The position numbers and the translations under genes were made by a program. A model generated the notes under the pieces. The model saw only the letters and a list, made by a program, of their open reading frames with translations, had not been told where the DNA came from and made no database searches. This document shows, piece by piece, positions 8,032 to 18,050 of a stretch of 64,000 nt of DNA (position 1 is the first letter of the stretch; every line of letters begins with the position of its first letter). The DNA comes from Symploca sp. SIO1C2 (GTDB taxonomy: Bacteria; Cyanobacteriota; Cyanobacteriia; Cyanobacteriales; Coleofasciculaceae), in NCBI GenBank assembly GCA_010672925.1, contig JAAHFP010000016.1:1-64000 (forward strand). The letters run 5' to 3'.

Positions 8032-9219
8032 ATGATCAAGCGACGCTCTTTTCTCTTCGGTGCTGGCTCTCTAGCTCTCGATCAGTTGATGGCCGGGTGT
8101 AATTCTCAGCAACAAGAATCCCTGAAACTACAACTATTACAAGGCTCAATTCCGGCTCAACTCAAAGGTAAATTTCGTCGGCAATTGAAGCAAGCTGCTA
8201 GTCTCAATTTTACTCCAGAAAATCAGTTGCAAACTATACGAAAACACTTACAAATCTGGCAGGAGCAAACTAAAACTAAAGAAGAATCTACTCAGGAGCA
8301 ATCACCCTTTGATTTTGTAGGAGATTTACTCAATTTCATCACTAGACGTAGCAAGTCAGAATTTCCAGATTTAGTCACCTTAGGAGATTTTTGGTTAACA
8401 GAAGCGATTAAAGAGGAGTTGATTCAACCACTGCCAGTAGAAGAACTTGCCGGATGGCAACAACTACCCCCACGCTGGCAACAGTTGGTCAAGCGCAATC
8501 AAGCAGGTGAACTAGATCAAGGAGGAAAAGTCTGGGGAGCTCCCTACCGCTGGGGTTGCACCATTATTGCCTATCGTCGTGATAAATTTGAGCAATTGGG
8601 TTGGACGCCCAAAGATTGGCAGGATTTGTGGCGAGAGGAATTACGCGATCGCATCTCTTTGTTAGACCAACCACGAGAAGTAATTGGTTTGACCCTGAAA
8701 AAACTTGGTGAATCCTACAATACCACAGATTTGAGGGCAGTGCCAAGACTGAAAGAAGAGTTACTAGCACTCAATCAACAAGTGAAGTTCTATAGCTCCG
8801 AGCATTATATCGAGCCCCTCATTTTAGGAGATATCTGGCTAGCAGTTGGTTGGTCTCATGATATTATGCCCCTTGTTGAGGGTGAGCGCCAAATTAAGGC
8901 AGTAGTGCCCCTCTCAGGAACTGCTCTCTGGACAGATTTATGGGTAAAACCTGCAATCACGGGAAGCTTGGGTAGTTTAGCACAGCAGTGGATTGATTTT
9001 TGCTGGCAGCTCGAACCAGCAGAAGCAATTTCTTTGTTAACTAACGCCACTTCACCCATCCTAACTACTGTTGCTCCCAATCAACTACCAAAAACTCTGG
9101 TGGATAATTCCCTACGTCTACCAAATGCAGAAATTCTCAACAACAGCGATTTTCTTAACTTCTTACCGGAGTCTACTGTTAAACAGTACCAAGACTTGTG
9201 GCAAGAAATGCGTGGTTAG
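8032..9219 (+). CDS. Extracellular solute-binding lipoprotein (PotD-like)
   Basis: 395 residues. The N-terminus has MIKRRSFLFGAGSL, a twin-arginine-like stretch, then LMAGC, a lipobox giving a lipid-anchored Cys at residue 23. The body matches periplasmic polyamine/iron-type binding proteins: a segment KVWGAPYRWGCTIIAYRRD and LGDIWLAVGWSHDI are typical of PotD/PotF-like folds. It stands alone without permease or ATPase genes, so the ligand is unknown. ATG start follows a short gap after AATTACCAGTTCCA, without an obvious strong Shine-Dalgarno. Confidence 0.75.
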   Translation: MIKRRSFLFGAGSLALDQLMAGCNSQQQESLKLQLLQGSIPAQLKGKFRRQLKQAASLNFTPENQLQTIRKHLQIWQEQTKTKEESTQEQSPFDFVGDLLNFITRRSKSEFPDLVTLGDFWLTEAIKEELIQPLPVEELAGWQQLPPRWQQLVKRNQAGELDQGGKVWGAPYRWGCTIIAYRRDKFEQLGWTPKDWQDLWREELRDRISLLDQPREVIGLTLKKLGESYNTTDLRAVPRLKEELLALNQQVKFYSSEHYIEPLILGDIWLAVGWSHDIMPLVEGERQIKAVVPLSGTALWTDLWVKPAITGSLGSLAQQWIDFCWQLEPAEAISLLTNATSPILTTVAPNQLPKTLVDNSLRLPNAEILNNSDFLNFLPESTVKQYQDLWQEMRG

Positions 9220-9886
9220 GTGGTAGGTGGTAGGTGTTAGGTGGTAGGTGTTAGGTGGTAGGTGTTAGGCAATGGTGACAAGTTAAAAGGTCGTGCATGA
9301 GTGTCAACTCCCATATATAGCGTAGTGGTTCTCAAAAAAACTTATATATGGAAATACTCCAAGGGTTAAGGAAAATTGTATTCTTCTTTCTCCACTCCTG
9401 CGCACCTCTGCACCTCCGCACCTCCGCACCTCCGCACCTCCGCACCCTTGACAACGACATCTTTACCTTAACTTGTCACCATTGGGTGTTAGGTGGTAGG
9501 GAGCAAGATGCTCCCACTACTAATGCTTGATGCAACTTATTATTGTGAGGTACACCTATAAATGACCTAATCAGCCCTTGGCTACTAACTAACAACATAG
9601 GTTACATTACGGAGAGGGGATTGACTTATAGTTGGTTTATAAAGTCAATCTTAGACATTAGCATGGGTGCTTTAAAGCTGATAGCAGCTTAACAAATTGT
9701 TTTTTTTATTGATGAATCGCCTAACCGATTACCATTAAAGGTGAAGCATTCGGGCTAACATTCTTTGCTGCTGTCAACAGACTATGTAGCAAATGCTACT
9801 GTTCCGACAATCTTGTAGAGGCTCCTAAAACCTAAAATCAAGAACCTCATCTCAACTAGCATATCCCGCTTAAAGTTGATAGCCAA
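9220..9886. repeat. Intergenic with heptamer-type tandem repeats
   Basis: 9220-9268 is built of TAGGTGGTAGGTGT units and 9403-9444 of CACCTCCG units; both are short tandem repeats typical of cyanobacterial intergenic DNA. AGGTGGTAGG recurs at 9490. The remaining 9530-9886, upstream of the histidine kinase, shows no clear gene or RNA; it should hold that gene's promoter. Confidence 0.6.
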
Positions 9887-12775
9887 ATGAGTAGACCACT
9901 TCCCCGTGAGGAAAGCATAAAACTAAATGCACCTCCCCAACTTCAGATCATTGATACTGCTCCTGATGAAGCACTAGATGATCTTGCCTGCTTAGCAGCC
10001 TATACTTGTGAAACACCCACTGCTTTGATTTTCCTGGTGAAGGGCAACTATATATGGCTCAAAGCAAAAACAGGGTTAAAGACCACAAATATTGCTGGGG
10101 TTCTTGAGTTGTGCTCTCTGATTTTACCAACAAATGAAGTCGTTGTTGTTCCTGATACCAAGGTTGATCAACGACTCACCAATGCTGCAGTAGTTCATTT
10201 ATACCCCAATATCCGATTTTATGCTGGTGTGCCTCTAATTACACCCAAGATGCGAATACTCGGCACTCTTTGCGTAATTGATCATATCCCTAGGGAACTT
10301 AACTGGGAACAGATAGAAGTTTTGCAAGCTTTGAGCCGCCAGGTGATCAGGCAACTTGAGCAGCAGCGGAATTTAACTGCTATGGCGAATGCTGTCAAGG
10401 AAGGTAAGCAAACAGAGCAAAAGCTGCAAGAGAGTCAAATTCGTCTGAAGTTACTCAATAGTATATCAACCAGAATTACTGCGGGGATGTCAGTTGAGCA
10501 GGTTATTGAACACACAATTAAACAAATCAGTGAGCATTTCAAGAGCCTGAGGATAGTCTACTCAACTATTGATGAGCAAAATATTAACGTGCTTTATTCC
10601 CTACAACCCCCAGGAATGGCACCCCTCGACCAAATAGTTCCCGTACAAGATCTACCAGAATTCGTTAATTCCTTACGTAATTATCGGCCAGTTGTTACTA
10701 ACGACGTGACTAAAGCTCCTTGGTTGGAGCCTTGTACTGAAGTATTTTTGTCTTTTGGTATCGCAGCAACGGTTAGTGTACCATTGCATCACTCAGACAA
10801 ACTGGTAGGTCTCATTTGCTGTGACTCACCTGAACCTCGCCAATGGACTGAGCATGAGATTGCCACTCTTAAGGAGATTGCCGAATACCTCTCCTTTGCC
10901 CTCAAAGAAGCCCATGCACAACAACAGCGCTCCCAGGTAGAAGCAGCATTAAGGCAACAACATCAGCAGGAACGTTTGTTAGGAAAGATTACGCAACAGA
11001 TTCGTCGCTCCCTGAACCTAGAAGAAATTCTCCAAACTACTGTTACAGAAATTCGAGATTTCTTCCAAGCGGAACGGGTGGTAGTTTACTGTTATCAACA
11101 GGGAAGAAATGGTATGGCTATTGCTCAATCAGCTCATTCTTCTTGGACTTCCTCTGTGAATATGAGGATGGATCGATCCTGGTTTGAAAAAGGTACACAA
11201 TTTTCTCAACAGGGAAGTACTTATGTTATCGATGATATTGAGCAGGTAGAACTTTCCCTGGAATTTCACCAGTTTTTAGCTCAACAGCAAGTAAAAGCCG
11301 CCTTACTTGTTCCCATCCTAGAAAACTATCAGCTGTTGGGAATGGTTGCTGTTTATGAATGCTCCCAATCCCGCCACTGGCAAATCTGGGAAATGGATTT
11401 GTTAAAACAACTAGCTATCCAAGTAGCGATCGCAATCCAACAAGGTAAACTCTATCAACAAGTAGAGCAGCTCAATAGTAATCTTGAGCAAAAGGTAGAA
11501 CAACGTACTGCTCAGCTAAAACAGGCTTTGGATTTAGAAGCAATCCTCAAACGTATTAGCGACCAAGTTCGGGATAGTCTAGATGAGACAGAAATCTTAC
11601 AAACAGCAGTGGAACAATTGGCTTTGCCTCTGGAAGTAGATTGCTGTTGTGCTTTGGTGTATCCCTTAGAGCAAGGTAGTTCCACTGACTGTTATGAGCA
11701 GATAACTTCTGTGACAACCTCTCCAAGTAAAGTAGAACCAATTGCTGAGTTTCCCGAAATTTATCAGCAACTACTCCAGCAACAATATTTAGAGTGCTGT
11801 TTCCTTAGTTGGGAAGAACCACAAGCTAGAATGGCAATTTTAGTTTGTCCAATTGTTGATGAACAAGAAGTGTTGGGAGAGTTGAGGTTAGAGACTTTAC
11901 CCCACCATAGCTTCAACGATGTGGAAATTCGCCTAGTGCGGCAAGTCGCTAACCAATGTGCTATTGCTGTACGGCAAGCTCGCCTCTACAAAGCTGCACA
12001 AAAACAAGCAGAGGCTTTAGAATCCCTTAATCACCTTAAAGATGATTTCCTGAGTAGTGTATCCCATGAGTTGCGCTCTCCAATGACTAATATCAAAATA
12101 GCGCTCAAAATGTTGGAAATTAGCTTTAAACAAGTGAAGTTAGTTGATACCGAAGGAAAAATCCAGCGCTACTTACAAATTTTACAAGATGAGTCTAAAC
12201 GAGAACTAGACTTGATTAATGATCTGTTGGATTTGTCTCGTCTGGAGGCAGGGAGTGAGCCTTTGCAATTAAGTACTATTAAACTACAAGAGTGCCTCCC
12301 TGAAATTATTCAACCGTTTGCAGCTAGAGCTCACAGCCAACAACAACTATTGGAGGTAGAGCTTCCGACTCAACTGCCGCCTTTAAACAGTGATCAAAAT
12401 GCTTTGGAGCGTATTTTTAGTGAATTGCTCAATAATGCCTGTAAATATACACCACCAGGAGAGAAAATTACAGTATCGGCATGGTCAACACAGACAAAGA
12501 TACAATTAAGGGTAAGTAATTCTGGGGTGGAGATTCCTCAAGAGGAACTATCTCTAATTTTTCAAAAATTTTACCGCATTCCCCATCACGACTCTTTAAA
12601 AAAAGGTGGTACAGGTTTAGGACTAGCACTGGTGAAGAAATTAGTGGAGCATTTGGGAGGCACAATTGAAGTAGAAAGTGCGACAGCTCAAACCATGTTT
12701 ACTGTCCAACTTCCCCTGACTCCAAATTTTTCAAATAAGGCAGTCTCAATAAAAAAATTTCACCACCATATATGA
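9887..12775 (+). CDS. Four-GAF hybrid sensor histidine kinase
   Basis: 962 residues, soluble, no membrane segment. Four GAF-type regions are visible at about 10-160 (LGTLCVIDHIPRELN), 190-345 (VPLHHSDKLVGLICCD), 380-525 (LVPILENYQLLGMVAVY) and 555-705 (CPIVDEQEVLGELRLE), with a coiled coil QKVEQRTAQLKQALD between the third and fourth. The kinase core follows: phospho-acceptor His727 in SVSHELRSPM, an N box ELLNNACKY near 846 and G boxes GGTGLGLALVKK near 907. No CH dipeptide chromophore site was seen, so the GAF domains probably bind other ligands or are structural. No receiver domain or cognate regulator lies adjacent, so the signal and partner are unknown. Confidence 0.85.
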   Translation: MSRPLPREESIKLNAPPQLQIIDTAPDEALDDLACLAAYTCETPTALIFLVKGNYIWLKAKTGLKTTNIAGVLELCSLILPTNEVVVVPDTKVDQRLTNAAVVHLYPNIRFYAGVPLITPKMRILGTLCVIDHIPRELNWEQIEVLQALSRQVIRQLEQQRNLTAMANAVKEGKQTEQKLQESQIRLKLLNSISTRITAGMSVEQVIEHTIKQISEHFKSLRIVYSTIDEQNINVLYSLQPPGMAPLDQIVPVQDLPEFVNSLRNYRPVVTNDVTKAPWLEPCTEVFLSFGIAATVSVPLHHSDKLVGLICCDSPEPRQWTEHEIATLKEIAEYLSFALKEAHAQQQRSQVEAALRQQHQQERLLGKITQQIRRSLNLEEILQTTVTEIRDFFQAERVVVYCYQQGRNGMAIAQSAHSSWTSSVNMRMDRSWFEKGTQFSQQGSTYVIDDIEQVELSLEFHQFLAQQQVKAALLVPILENYQLLGMVAVYECSQSRHWQIWEMDLLKQLAIQVAIAIQQGKLYQQVEQLNSNLEQKVEQRTAQLKQALDLEAILKRISDQVRDSLDETEILQTAVEQLALPLEVDCCCALVYPLEQGSSTDCYEQITSVTTSPSKVEPIAEFPEIYQQLLQQQYLECCFLSWEEPQARMAILVCPIVDEQEVLGELRLETLPHHSFNDVEIRLVRQVANQCAIAVRQARLYKAAQKQAEALESLNHLKDDFLSSVSHELRSPMTNIKIALKMLEISFKQVKLVDTEGKIQRYLQILQDESKRELDLINDLLDLSRLEAGSEPLQLSTIKLQECLPEIIQPFAARAHSQQQLLEVELPTQLPPLNSDQNALERIFSELLNNACKYTPPGEKITVSAWSTQTKIQLRVSNSGVEIPQEELSLIFQKFYRIPHHDSLKKGGTGLGLALVKKLVEHLGGTIEVESATAQTMFTVQLPLTPNFSNKAVSIKKFHHHI

Positions 12776-13160
12776 AAATCAATCTCTCCTGACCGAAAAA
12801 AAACAAGGATACAAGCCCCCGGATTTATCCGTGGAAAAAACAAAGATTTTATCATTATTCCAAGCCCCTGGCTTTAGACATGGGGTCAATCTAAAATCTA
12901 AAATCTAAAATCTAAAATTGATTGACTTCTGACTCTTGACAAGGAAGCCTGGGAAATTAATCCCAGGCTTAATTCTAGTACGAGCCTAGAACTACAGTGT
13001 AAAAAGCTGTAATAAAATACAGTAGACAAAAGTCCTCCTTGAGAAGGGGGGAATTTAGGGGTAGCAACAATGTACCCCGTAGCAGAGCAAACTGCTGTAA
13101 ATGCTCCAGAAAAATGACTTTACATTAGCTTTAAAGTATTTTTTGAGCTTCCCATTGATA
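12776..13160. other. Convergent intergenic region
   Basis: Between the kinase and gap2. It contains AAATCTAAAATCTAAAATCT direct repeats (about 12890-12918) and the hairpin listed separately at 12945-12970. No gene seen. Confidence 0.5.
12945..12970. terminator. Hairpin between convergent genes
   Basis: AAGCCTGGGA, loop AATTAA, TCCCAGGCTT: a perfect 10-bp stem. There is no long T run on either side, so it may act as a bidirectional terminator or a 3' end stabiliser between the kinase and gap2. Confidence 0.5.
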
Positions 13161-14177
13161 CTAACTTGCCCATTTCTGAGCAACTAGTTCAGCCAAATCT
13201 ACAACACGCTGAGAGTAGCCCCATTCGTTGTCATACCAGGCAACGACTTTAACCATATCGCCACCCATGACCATTGTCAGACTAGAATCGACAATTGAAG
13301 AAGCGTCGCAACCCTTATAGTCTGATGAAACTAGAGGCTCATCACTATATGCCAAAATTCCTTTGAGTGCTCCTTCTGCAGCTTCTTTGAGCACCTCATT
13401 TACTTGCTCGGCGATGGTGTTTTTCTCTACTTGAACTACTAAATCAACTACAGACACATTCGGTGTAGGTACTCGCAGAGCGATACCATTGAGTTTACCT
13501 TTGAGCTCAGGGATCACTAGAGCCACAGCTTTAGCAGCACCTGTGGATGTCGGCACAATGTTCATCGCAGCTGCTCTTGCCCTGCGGACATCCCGGTGAC
13601 TAGCATCCAACAAGCGTTGGTCACCAGTATAGCTGTGGGTAGTGGTCATTGTTCCCTTAACAATACCAAAACTATCATTTAACACTTTAGCGAAGGGAGC
13701 TAGACAGTTGGTGGTACAACTAGCATTGCTAACCACATCATACTTACCGTGTTCATAATCTTGATCATTGACACCCATTACATAAGTCCCAATATCTCCC
13801 CCTTTGCCTGGAGCAGTAATCAGGACTTTCTTGGCTCCTGCTGCGATGTGCTTGGAGGCTCCCTCTTTGGTAACAAAAACACCAGTCGATTCGATGATTA
13901 AGTCAATTCCCCAAGCATCCCAAGGTAAGTTCAGCGGATTGCGATCAGATACACATTTAATCGTTTTGCCGTTAACTATCAGAGAATTGTCATCAGCACT
14001 AACGTCGGCATCCAACTTACCTAACATAGTGTCGTATTTCAGCAAATGGGCATTGGTTCCGGGGTCAGAAGTATCATTGATGCCCACTAACTCTAGGTTA
14101 CTATTCTCTCTGGTTAACCAGCACCTGGTAAAGTTGCGTCCGATACGTCCAAAGCCATTGATCGCTACTCTAATCAC
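13161..14177 (-). CDS. gap2: Glyceraldehyde-3-phosphate dehydrogenase, Calvin-cycle type
   Basis: 338 residues. NAD(P)-binding [10 protein letters not shown] at residue 5 and the active site [12 protein letters not shown] with catalytic Cys are present. Sequence features such as [19 protein letters not shown] resemble the cyanobacterial/plastid GapB-like Gap2 enzyme, which uses NADPH to reduce 1,3-bisphosphoglycerate in the Calvin cycle. Length is usual. It is monocistronic; an 18-bp palindrome at 14271-14288 lies upstream. Confidence 0.93.
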   Translation of the reverse strand: MIRVAINGFGRIGRNFTRCWLTRENSNLELVGINDTSDPGTNAHLLKYDTMLGKLDADVSADDNSLIVNGKTIKCVSDRNPLNLPWDAWGIDLIIESTGVFVTKEGASKHIAAGAKKVLITAPGKGGDIGTYVMGVNDQDYEHGKYDVVSNASCTTNCLAPFAKVLNDSFGIVKGTMTTTHSYTGDQRLLDASHRDVRRARAAAMNIVPTSTGAAKAVALVIPELKGKLNGIALRVPTPNVSVVDLVVQVEKNTIAEQVNEVLKEAAEGALKGILAYSDEPLVSSDYKGCDASSIVDSSLTMVMGGDMVKVVAWYDNEWGYSQRVVDLAELVAQKWAS

Positions 14178-14658
14178 TGCGTCTTGCCCTCTTTATTATT
14201 CAAACTCAGTTAATATCTTCTAGCTGACCCCAATCATATCGCAAAGGATGACACTTTCTTAATTTAGATTTTTAACTATATAGTTAAATATGAATAAAAA
14301 ATCAACTTGAAAATTATGAAGAGCAAATTTTTCAGCTAAGTCCGCTGCCTAGGGTGCATAGTTGATATCTATTCATCCTCTAGACCTAGATAAATCGTCC
14401 GGAGTCAGAATAATTGTGCTTGTCTAATAATCTAGACGTCCCTGTTTGACCACTTGTGGGTAAAAAGATCCCATTCATTGAACAACACAGTGTAAAGATC
14501 CAGTTAAGCTATAGCACAATGGCGGTCATCAGAGTATGCAAAGCCAGAAAAATTTGATAAATTTTTACTTTGCTATATCTTGAAAAATCAATTCTTGATA
14601 TGATAGCGCGTGATATTGGCACAGTAGGCTTGTGTGGTATGGTGTGTAAGGAGTTAAA
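14178..14658. other. Divergent promoter region gap2/murC
   Basis: 481 bp between divergent genes. It contains the perfect palindrome TTTAACTATATAGTTAAA at 14271-14288, about 94 bp before the gap2 start, and AT-rich DNA. For murC, GGAGTT precedes the ATG at 14659. No RNA gene recognised. Confidence 0.5.
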
Positions 14659-16176
14659 ATGACGAATATTGTAGATTTTAGTGGGAAACCATTTCATTTC
14701 ATCGGCATTGGTGGAATTGGAATGTCAGCCCTGGCCTATGTTTTAGCAAAGCGTCAAATACCTGTATCTGGGTCAGACCTCCGTTCAACGCATATTACTC
14801 AACGTTTGCAATCAGTGGGTGCTCATCTTCTCGAGGGTCATCACCCGACTCACCTAGAATTTTTCTTAGAGAAGACAGAGCCAATTTATCAAGAATTATC
14901 TACCACAGCTGTTGGCGTAAGCCCAGTACAAAAAGTTTCTCCCGGACTTTGTCAAGCAAACCATTCTGAAGTGGTACATAAAGTTGAACCACCCTTACCT
15001 CAAGTTATTTGTTCTAGTGCGATTAATCCGATTAACTCAGAGTATAGGGCAGCTCAAGACAAGGGTTACCCAATTTTTCATCGCTCCGACTTACTTGCCG
15101 CTTTAATTGAAGATTACGACAGTATTGCGGTTGCTGGGACTCATGGTAAAACTACAACCAGTAGTTTGATTGGTTATATGTTATTGCATTCAGGTTTAGA
15201 CCCAACCATTGTCGTAGGAGGGGAAGTAGAGGCCTGGGAGGGAAATGCACGCCTTGGTCATAGTCCCTATTTAGTTGCTGAAGCTGATGAATCTGATGGT
15301 TCCCTAGCCAAGCTATCTGCCAAAATTGGCGTGGTTACCAATATCGAGCTAGATCATCCAGACCACTACGAGAATTTAGAAGCAGTAATTGACATCTTCC
15401 AAACTTTTACTCAACGCTGTCAAACCCTTGTAGGGTGTATTGATTGTCAGACATTGCGATCGCATTTCCAGCCTGACATAAGCTATAGTTTGCATCGGGA
15501 TGCAGGTGCTGACTATAGTGTTGATAAAGTATCATATCATACCAACGGTACAACTGCTCAAGTTTGGGAAGGTAATAAAATTTTGGGTGAGCTGCATCTA
15601 AAACTATTAGGTCAGCACAATCTTAGTAATGCCCTAGCAGCAGTCGCTGTAGGAAGACACCTAGATTTAGATTTTGAAGTAATTGCTTCGGGATTGGCTA
15701 ATTTTGAAGGAGCCAAACGCCGCTTTGAATATCGGGGTCAGTGCAATGATATTTGTTTTGTAGATGATTATGCCCACCACCCCAGCGAAATTAAAGCAAC
15801 TCTTGAGGCAGCAAGATTGCAAGTTCAAGACTCAAAACGAATTGTTGCGATTTTCCAGCCCCACCGTTACAGTAGAACCTTGACATTTTTGCCAGAATTC
15901 GCAGAATCTTTTAACAAAGCAGATCTAGTTGTTGTCACTGATATCTACAGTGCTGGCGAAACTGACTTGGGAGAAATTACTGGTGAGGATTTGCAAAAAG
16001 CAATCGCAACTCATCAGAAAAAGGTGTATTACCAACCAACTCTAGAGTTAGTTTCCCAATTTCTTACCCAAAACCTCCAACCTGGAGACCTTGCCCTATT
16101 TCTAGGGGCTGGTAATCTCAATCAGATTATTCCGACGCTGATGGAGTTTTATCAAAAGACTGACAAATACGAGTAG
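14659..16176 (+). CDS. murC: UDP-N-acetylmuramate--L-alanine ligase
   Basis: 505 residues. The Rossmann start FIGIGGIGMSALA, the ATP-binding loop AGTHGKTTTSSL at about residue 160 and the C-terminal QPHRYSRT are diagnostic of MurC. It adds L-alanine to UDP-MurNAc in the cytoplasm, the first peptide step of peptidoglycan synthesis. An insertion of about 45 residues (around 75-120, with VGVSPVQKVSPGL) lies before CSSAINPINSEY and is longer than in E. coli. murB follows after 112 bp in the same direction. Confidence 0.95.
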   Translation: MTNIVDFSGKPFHFIGIGGIGMSALAYVLAKRQIPVSGSDLRSTHITQRLQSVGAHLLEGHHPTHLEFFLEKTEPIYQELSTTAVGVSPVQKVSPGLCQANHSEVVHKVEPPLPQVICSSAINPINSEYRAAQDKGYPIFHRSDLLAALIEDYDSIAVAGTHGKTTTSSLIGYMLLHSGLDPTIVVGGEVEAWEGNARLGHSPYLVAEADESDGSLAKLSAKIGVVTNIELDHPDHYENLEAVIDIFQTFTQRCQTLVGCIDCQTLRSHFQPDISYSLHRDAGADYSVDKVSYHTNGTTAQVWEGNKILGELHLKLLGQHNLSNALAAVAVGRHLDLDFEVIASGLANFEGAKRRFEYRGQCNDICFVDDYAHHPSEIKATLEAARLQVQDSKRIVAIFQPHRYSRTLTFLPEFAESFNKADLVVVTDIYSAGETDLGEITGEDLQKAIATHQKKVYYQPTLELVSQFLTQNLQPGDLALFLGAGNLNQIIPTLMEFYQKTDKYE

Positions 16177-16288
16177 CCAGCATTAAGCCAAAAATCCTGA
16201 TTTAGGGTGAGCCCTTAGCAGGAAAACTGCTTGGATACCAACTCAATTGCCTCGCGACCAATTGGCATTCTTTTCACCTATATTAATT

Positions 16289-17260
16289 ATGACTCTGTCC
16301 TATAATACTCCGCAAATCAGTGTCCCCAAGCCTAACCAGATTCCCTTCAAGCCACAGCTTTATTTGCCAGGAACTTACTGCCCCCTTCAATCCCAAGTCT
16401 CTCTGGCAAGCCTCACCTCATTTAGAGTAGGAGGTCCGGCAGAATGGTACGTTGCCCCCAGAAGTTTAGAAGACTTGCAAGCAAGTTTTGAGTGGGTAAA
16501 CCACCAAAAATTACCGATGACTCTTTTGGGAGCAGGCTCGAATCTACTCATAAGCGACAAAGGCTTACCCGGTTTAGTGATCTGTACTCGCTATCTACGT
16601 CAAATGAAATTCGATAACGAGACAGGACTAGTAACTGTAGGTGCAGGTGAACCAATTGCTCGTCTGGCATGGCAAGCAGCAAAACGTGGTTGGCAAGGCT
16701 TAGAGTGGGCAGTGGGCATCCCAGGCACAGTTGGTGGTGCAGTGGTGATGAATGCTGGTGCTCATAATAGCTGTACAGCAGATCTACTAGTGAATGTAGA
16801 AACCATTTCACCTTCTGGGATGATTGAGCGACTAACTCCTCAAGACTTGGGCTTTAGTTACCGTACCTCTATTTTACAAGGTGGTAATCGTTTAGTTACC
16901 CAAGCAACATTTCAACTCCAACCAGGTGTTGAACCCAAACAAGTTCAGACAAAAACATCCCAACATTTGAAGCGGCGGCACAGTTCCCAACCGTACCACC
17001 TACCCAGTTGTGGCAGTGTTTTCCGCAATCCTGATTCCCATGCTGCTGCTTGGTTGATTGAACAAATTGGTCTTAAAGGCTACCAAATTGGTGGTGCTCA
17101 AGTTGCCCAACGCCATGCAAACTTTATTCTCAACTGTGGTGGTGCTAAAGCTAACGATATCTTCCAAGTTATCCGTCATGTTCAGCAGCAAGTAGAACAC
17201 AACTGGTCTGTTTTGCTAGAGCCAGAAGTGAGAATATTAGGGGAGTTTCAACTAGGGTAA
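16289..17260 (+). CDS. murB: UDP-N-acetylenolpyruvoylglucosamine reductase
   Basis: I prefer the ATG at 16289 (MTLSYNTPQIS, 323 residues) over the in-frame TTG at 16247. FAD-binding signatures are visible: SLTSFRVGGPAEWY, LLGAGSNLLISDKGLPG and EWAVGIPGTVGGAVVMNAGAH, and CGSVFRNP contains the catalytic Ser. MurB reduces enolpyruvyl-UDP-GlcNAc to UDP-MurNAc, one step before MurC. The murC-murB pairing is common in cyanobacteria. Confidence 0.93.
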   Translation: MTLSYNTPQISVPKPNQIPFKPQLYLPGTYCPLQSQVSLASLTSFRVGGPAEWYVAPRSLEDLQASFEWVNHQKLPMTLLGAGSNLLISDKGLPGLVICTRYLRQMKFDNETGLVTVGAGEPIARLAWQAAKRGWQGLEWAVGIPGTVGGAVVMNAGAHNSCTADLLVNVETISPSGMIERLTPQDLGFSYRTSILQGGNRLVTQATFQLQPGVEPKQVQTKTSQHLKRRHSSQPYHLPSCGSVFRNPDSHAAAWLIEQIGLKGYQIGGAQVAQRHANFILNCGGAKANDIFQVIRHVQQQVEHNWSVLLEPEVRILGEFQLG

Positions 17261-17444
17261 AAATATCCCATCGAGTTAAAGGAGTATTAAGATTAATAGT
17301 TAACTGTCGTTAAACTCCCTATGTAGCTTCTTCCATTCTAGTCGTAAGACTAGGAAGCCAGAGTCAAAGGCACGTTTTGTCTTTGATGTCTGGAAGAGTT
17401 CATCAATGATATACCTGTCCAACAAGAGATAAAGTCAACCAATT

Positions 17445-17789
17445 ATGACGCAAGGAAAAGGATTCGGCTTCGGTTTAGGCAAGATGAAAGAACTTACCGA
17501 AGCGTTTAAAAAAGCTCAACAGGTTCAACAAGGTGCTAAGGATCTCCAGGATGAATTGGAGCAAATGGAAATAGAAGGGTCATCCAATGATGGCAGCGTC
17601 AAAGTAGTGCTTAGTGGAAACCAGGAGCCCCGTCGTGTAGAAATTTCCGAAGATGCAGTCAGTCAAGGAGCAGAAGCACTTTCTGAACTCGTGACGACAG
17701 CAATGAAGGATGCTTACAATAAGTCTACGGCTACTATGCGAGAACGTATGGAAAAGCTCACAGAAGGCTTAAATCTTCCAGGGATGTGA
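17445..17789 (+). CDS. YbaB/EbfC-family nucleoid-associated protein
   Basis: 114 residues. After a Gly-rich N-terminus come an alpha-helical charged segment ([16 protein letters not shown]), a short beta region with [17 protein letters not shown] and a C-terminal helix, as in YbaB/EbfC dimers that bind DNA. In most bacteria ybaB sits beside recR/dnaX; here it follows murB by 184 bp. Function in cyanobacteria is not well defined. Confidence 0.88.
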   Translation: MTQGKGFGFGLGKMKELTEAFKKAQQVQQGAKDLQDELEQMEIEGSSNDGSVKVVLSGNQEPRRVEISEDAVSQGAEALSELVTTAMKDAYNKSTATMRERMEKLTEGLNLPGM

Positions 17790-18050
17790 GCTTTGTACTC
17801 AGATAGGGAATAGACTAGTGCCGCTGCGCGGAATGAAGAATTAAGAATGAAGAATTAAGAATGCTTATAGAGTAAGGATTCTATCAATCTCAAACTGGTC
17901 ACTTATTTCCGCCGCCCTGCACTATAACTTAAAAAAAATCTATTCCCAATTTTTAGCTACGATTTCAGTAGCTGTATAGCTTCAAAATTGTGCCTCCTTG
18001 TCTCCCTTGTCCTCCTTGTCCCTATTCAGCAAGACCTCTGTAGAAATCCC

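Noticed and set aside
7802..8035. 77-codon frame upstream of the lipoprotein gene
   Set aside because: Its codons include pyrimidine-rich text (CCCCCTTTATCC) with no recognisable family or ribosome-binding site, and it overlaps the next start by four bases only by chance.
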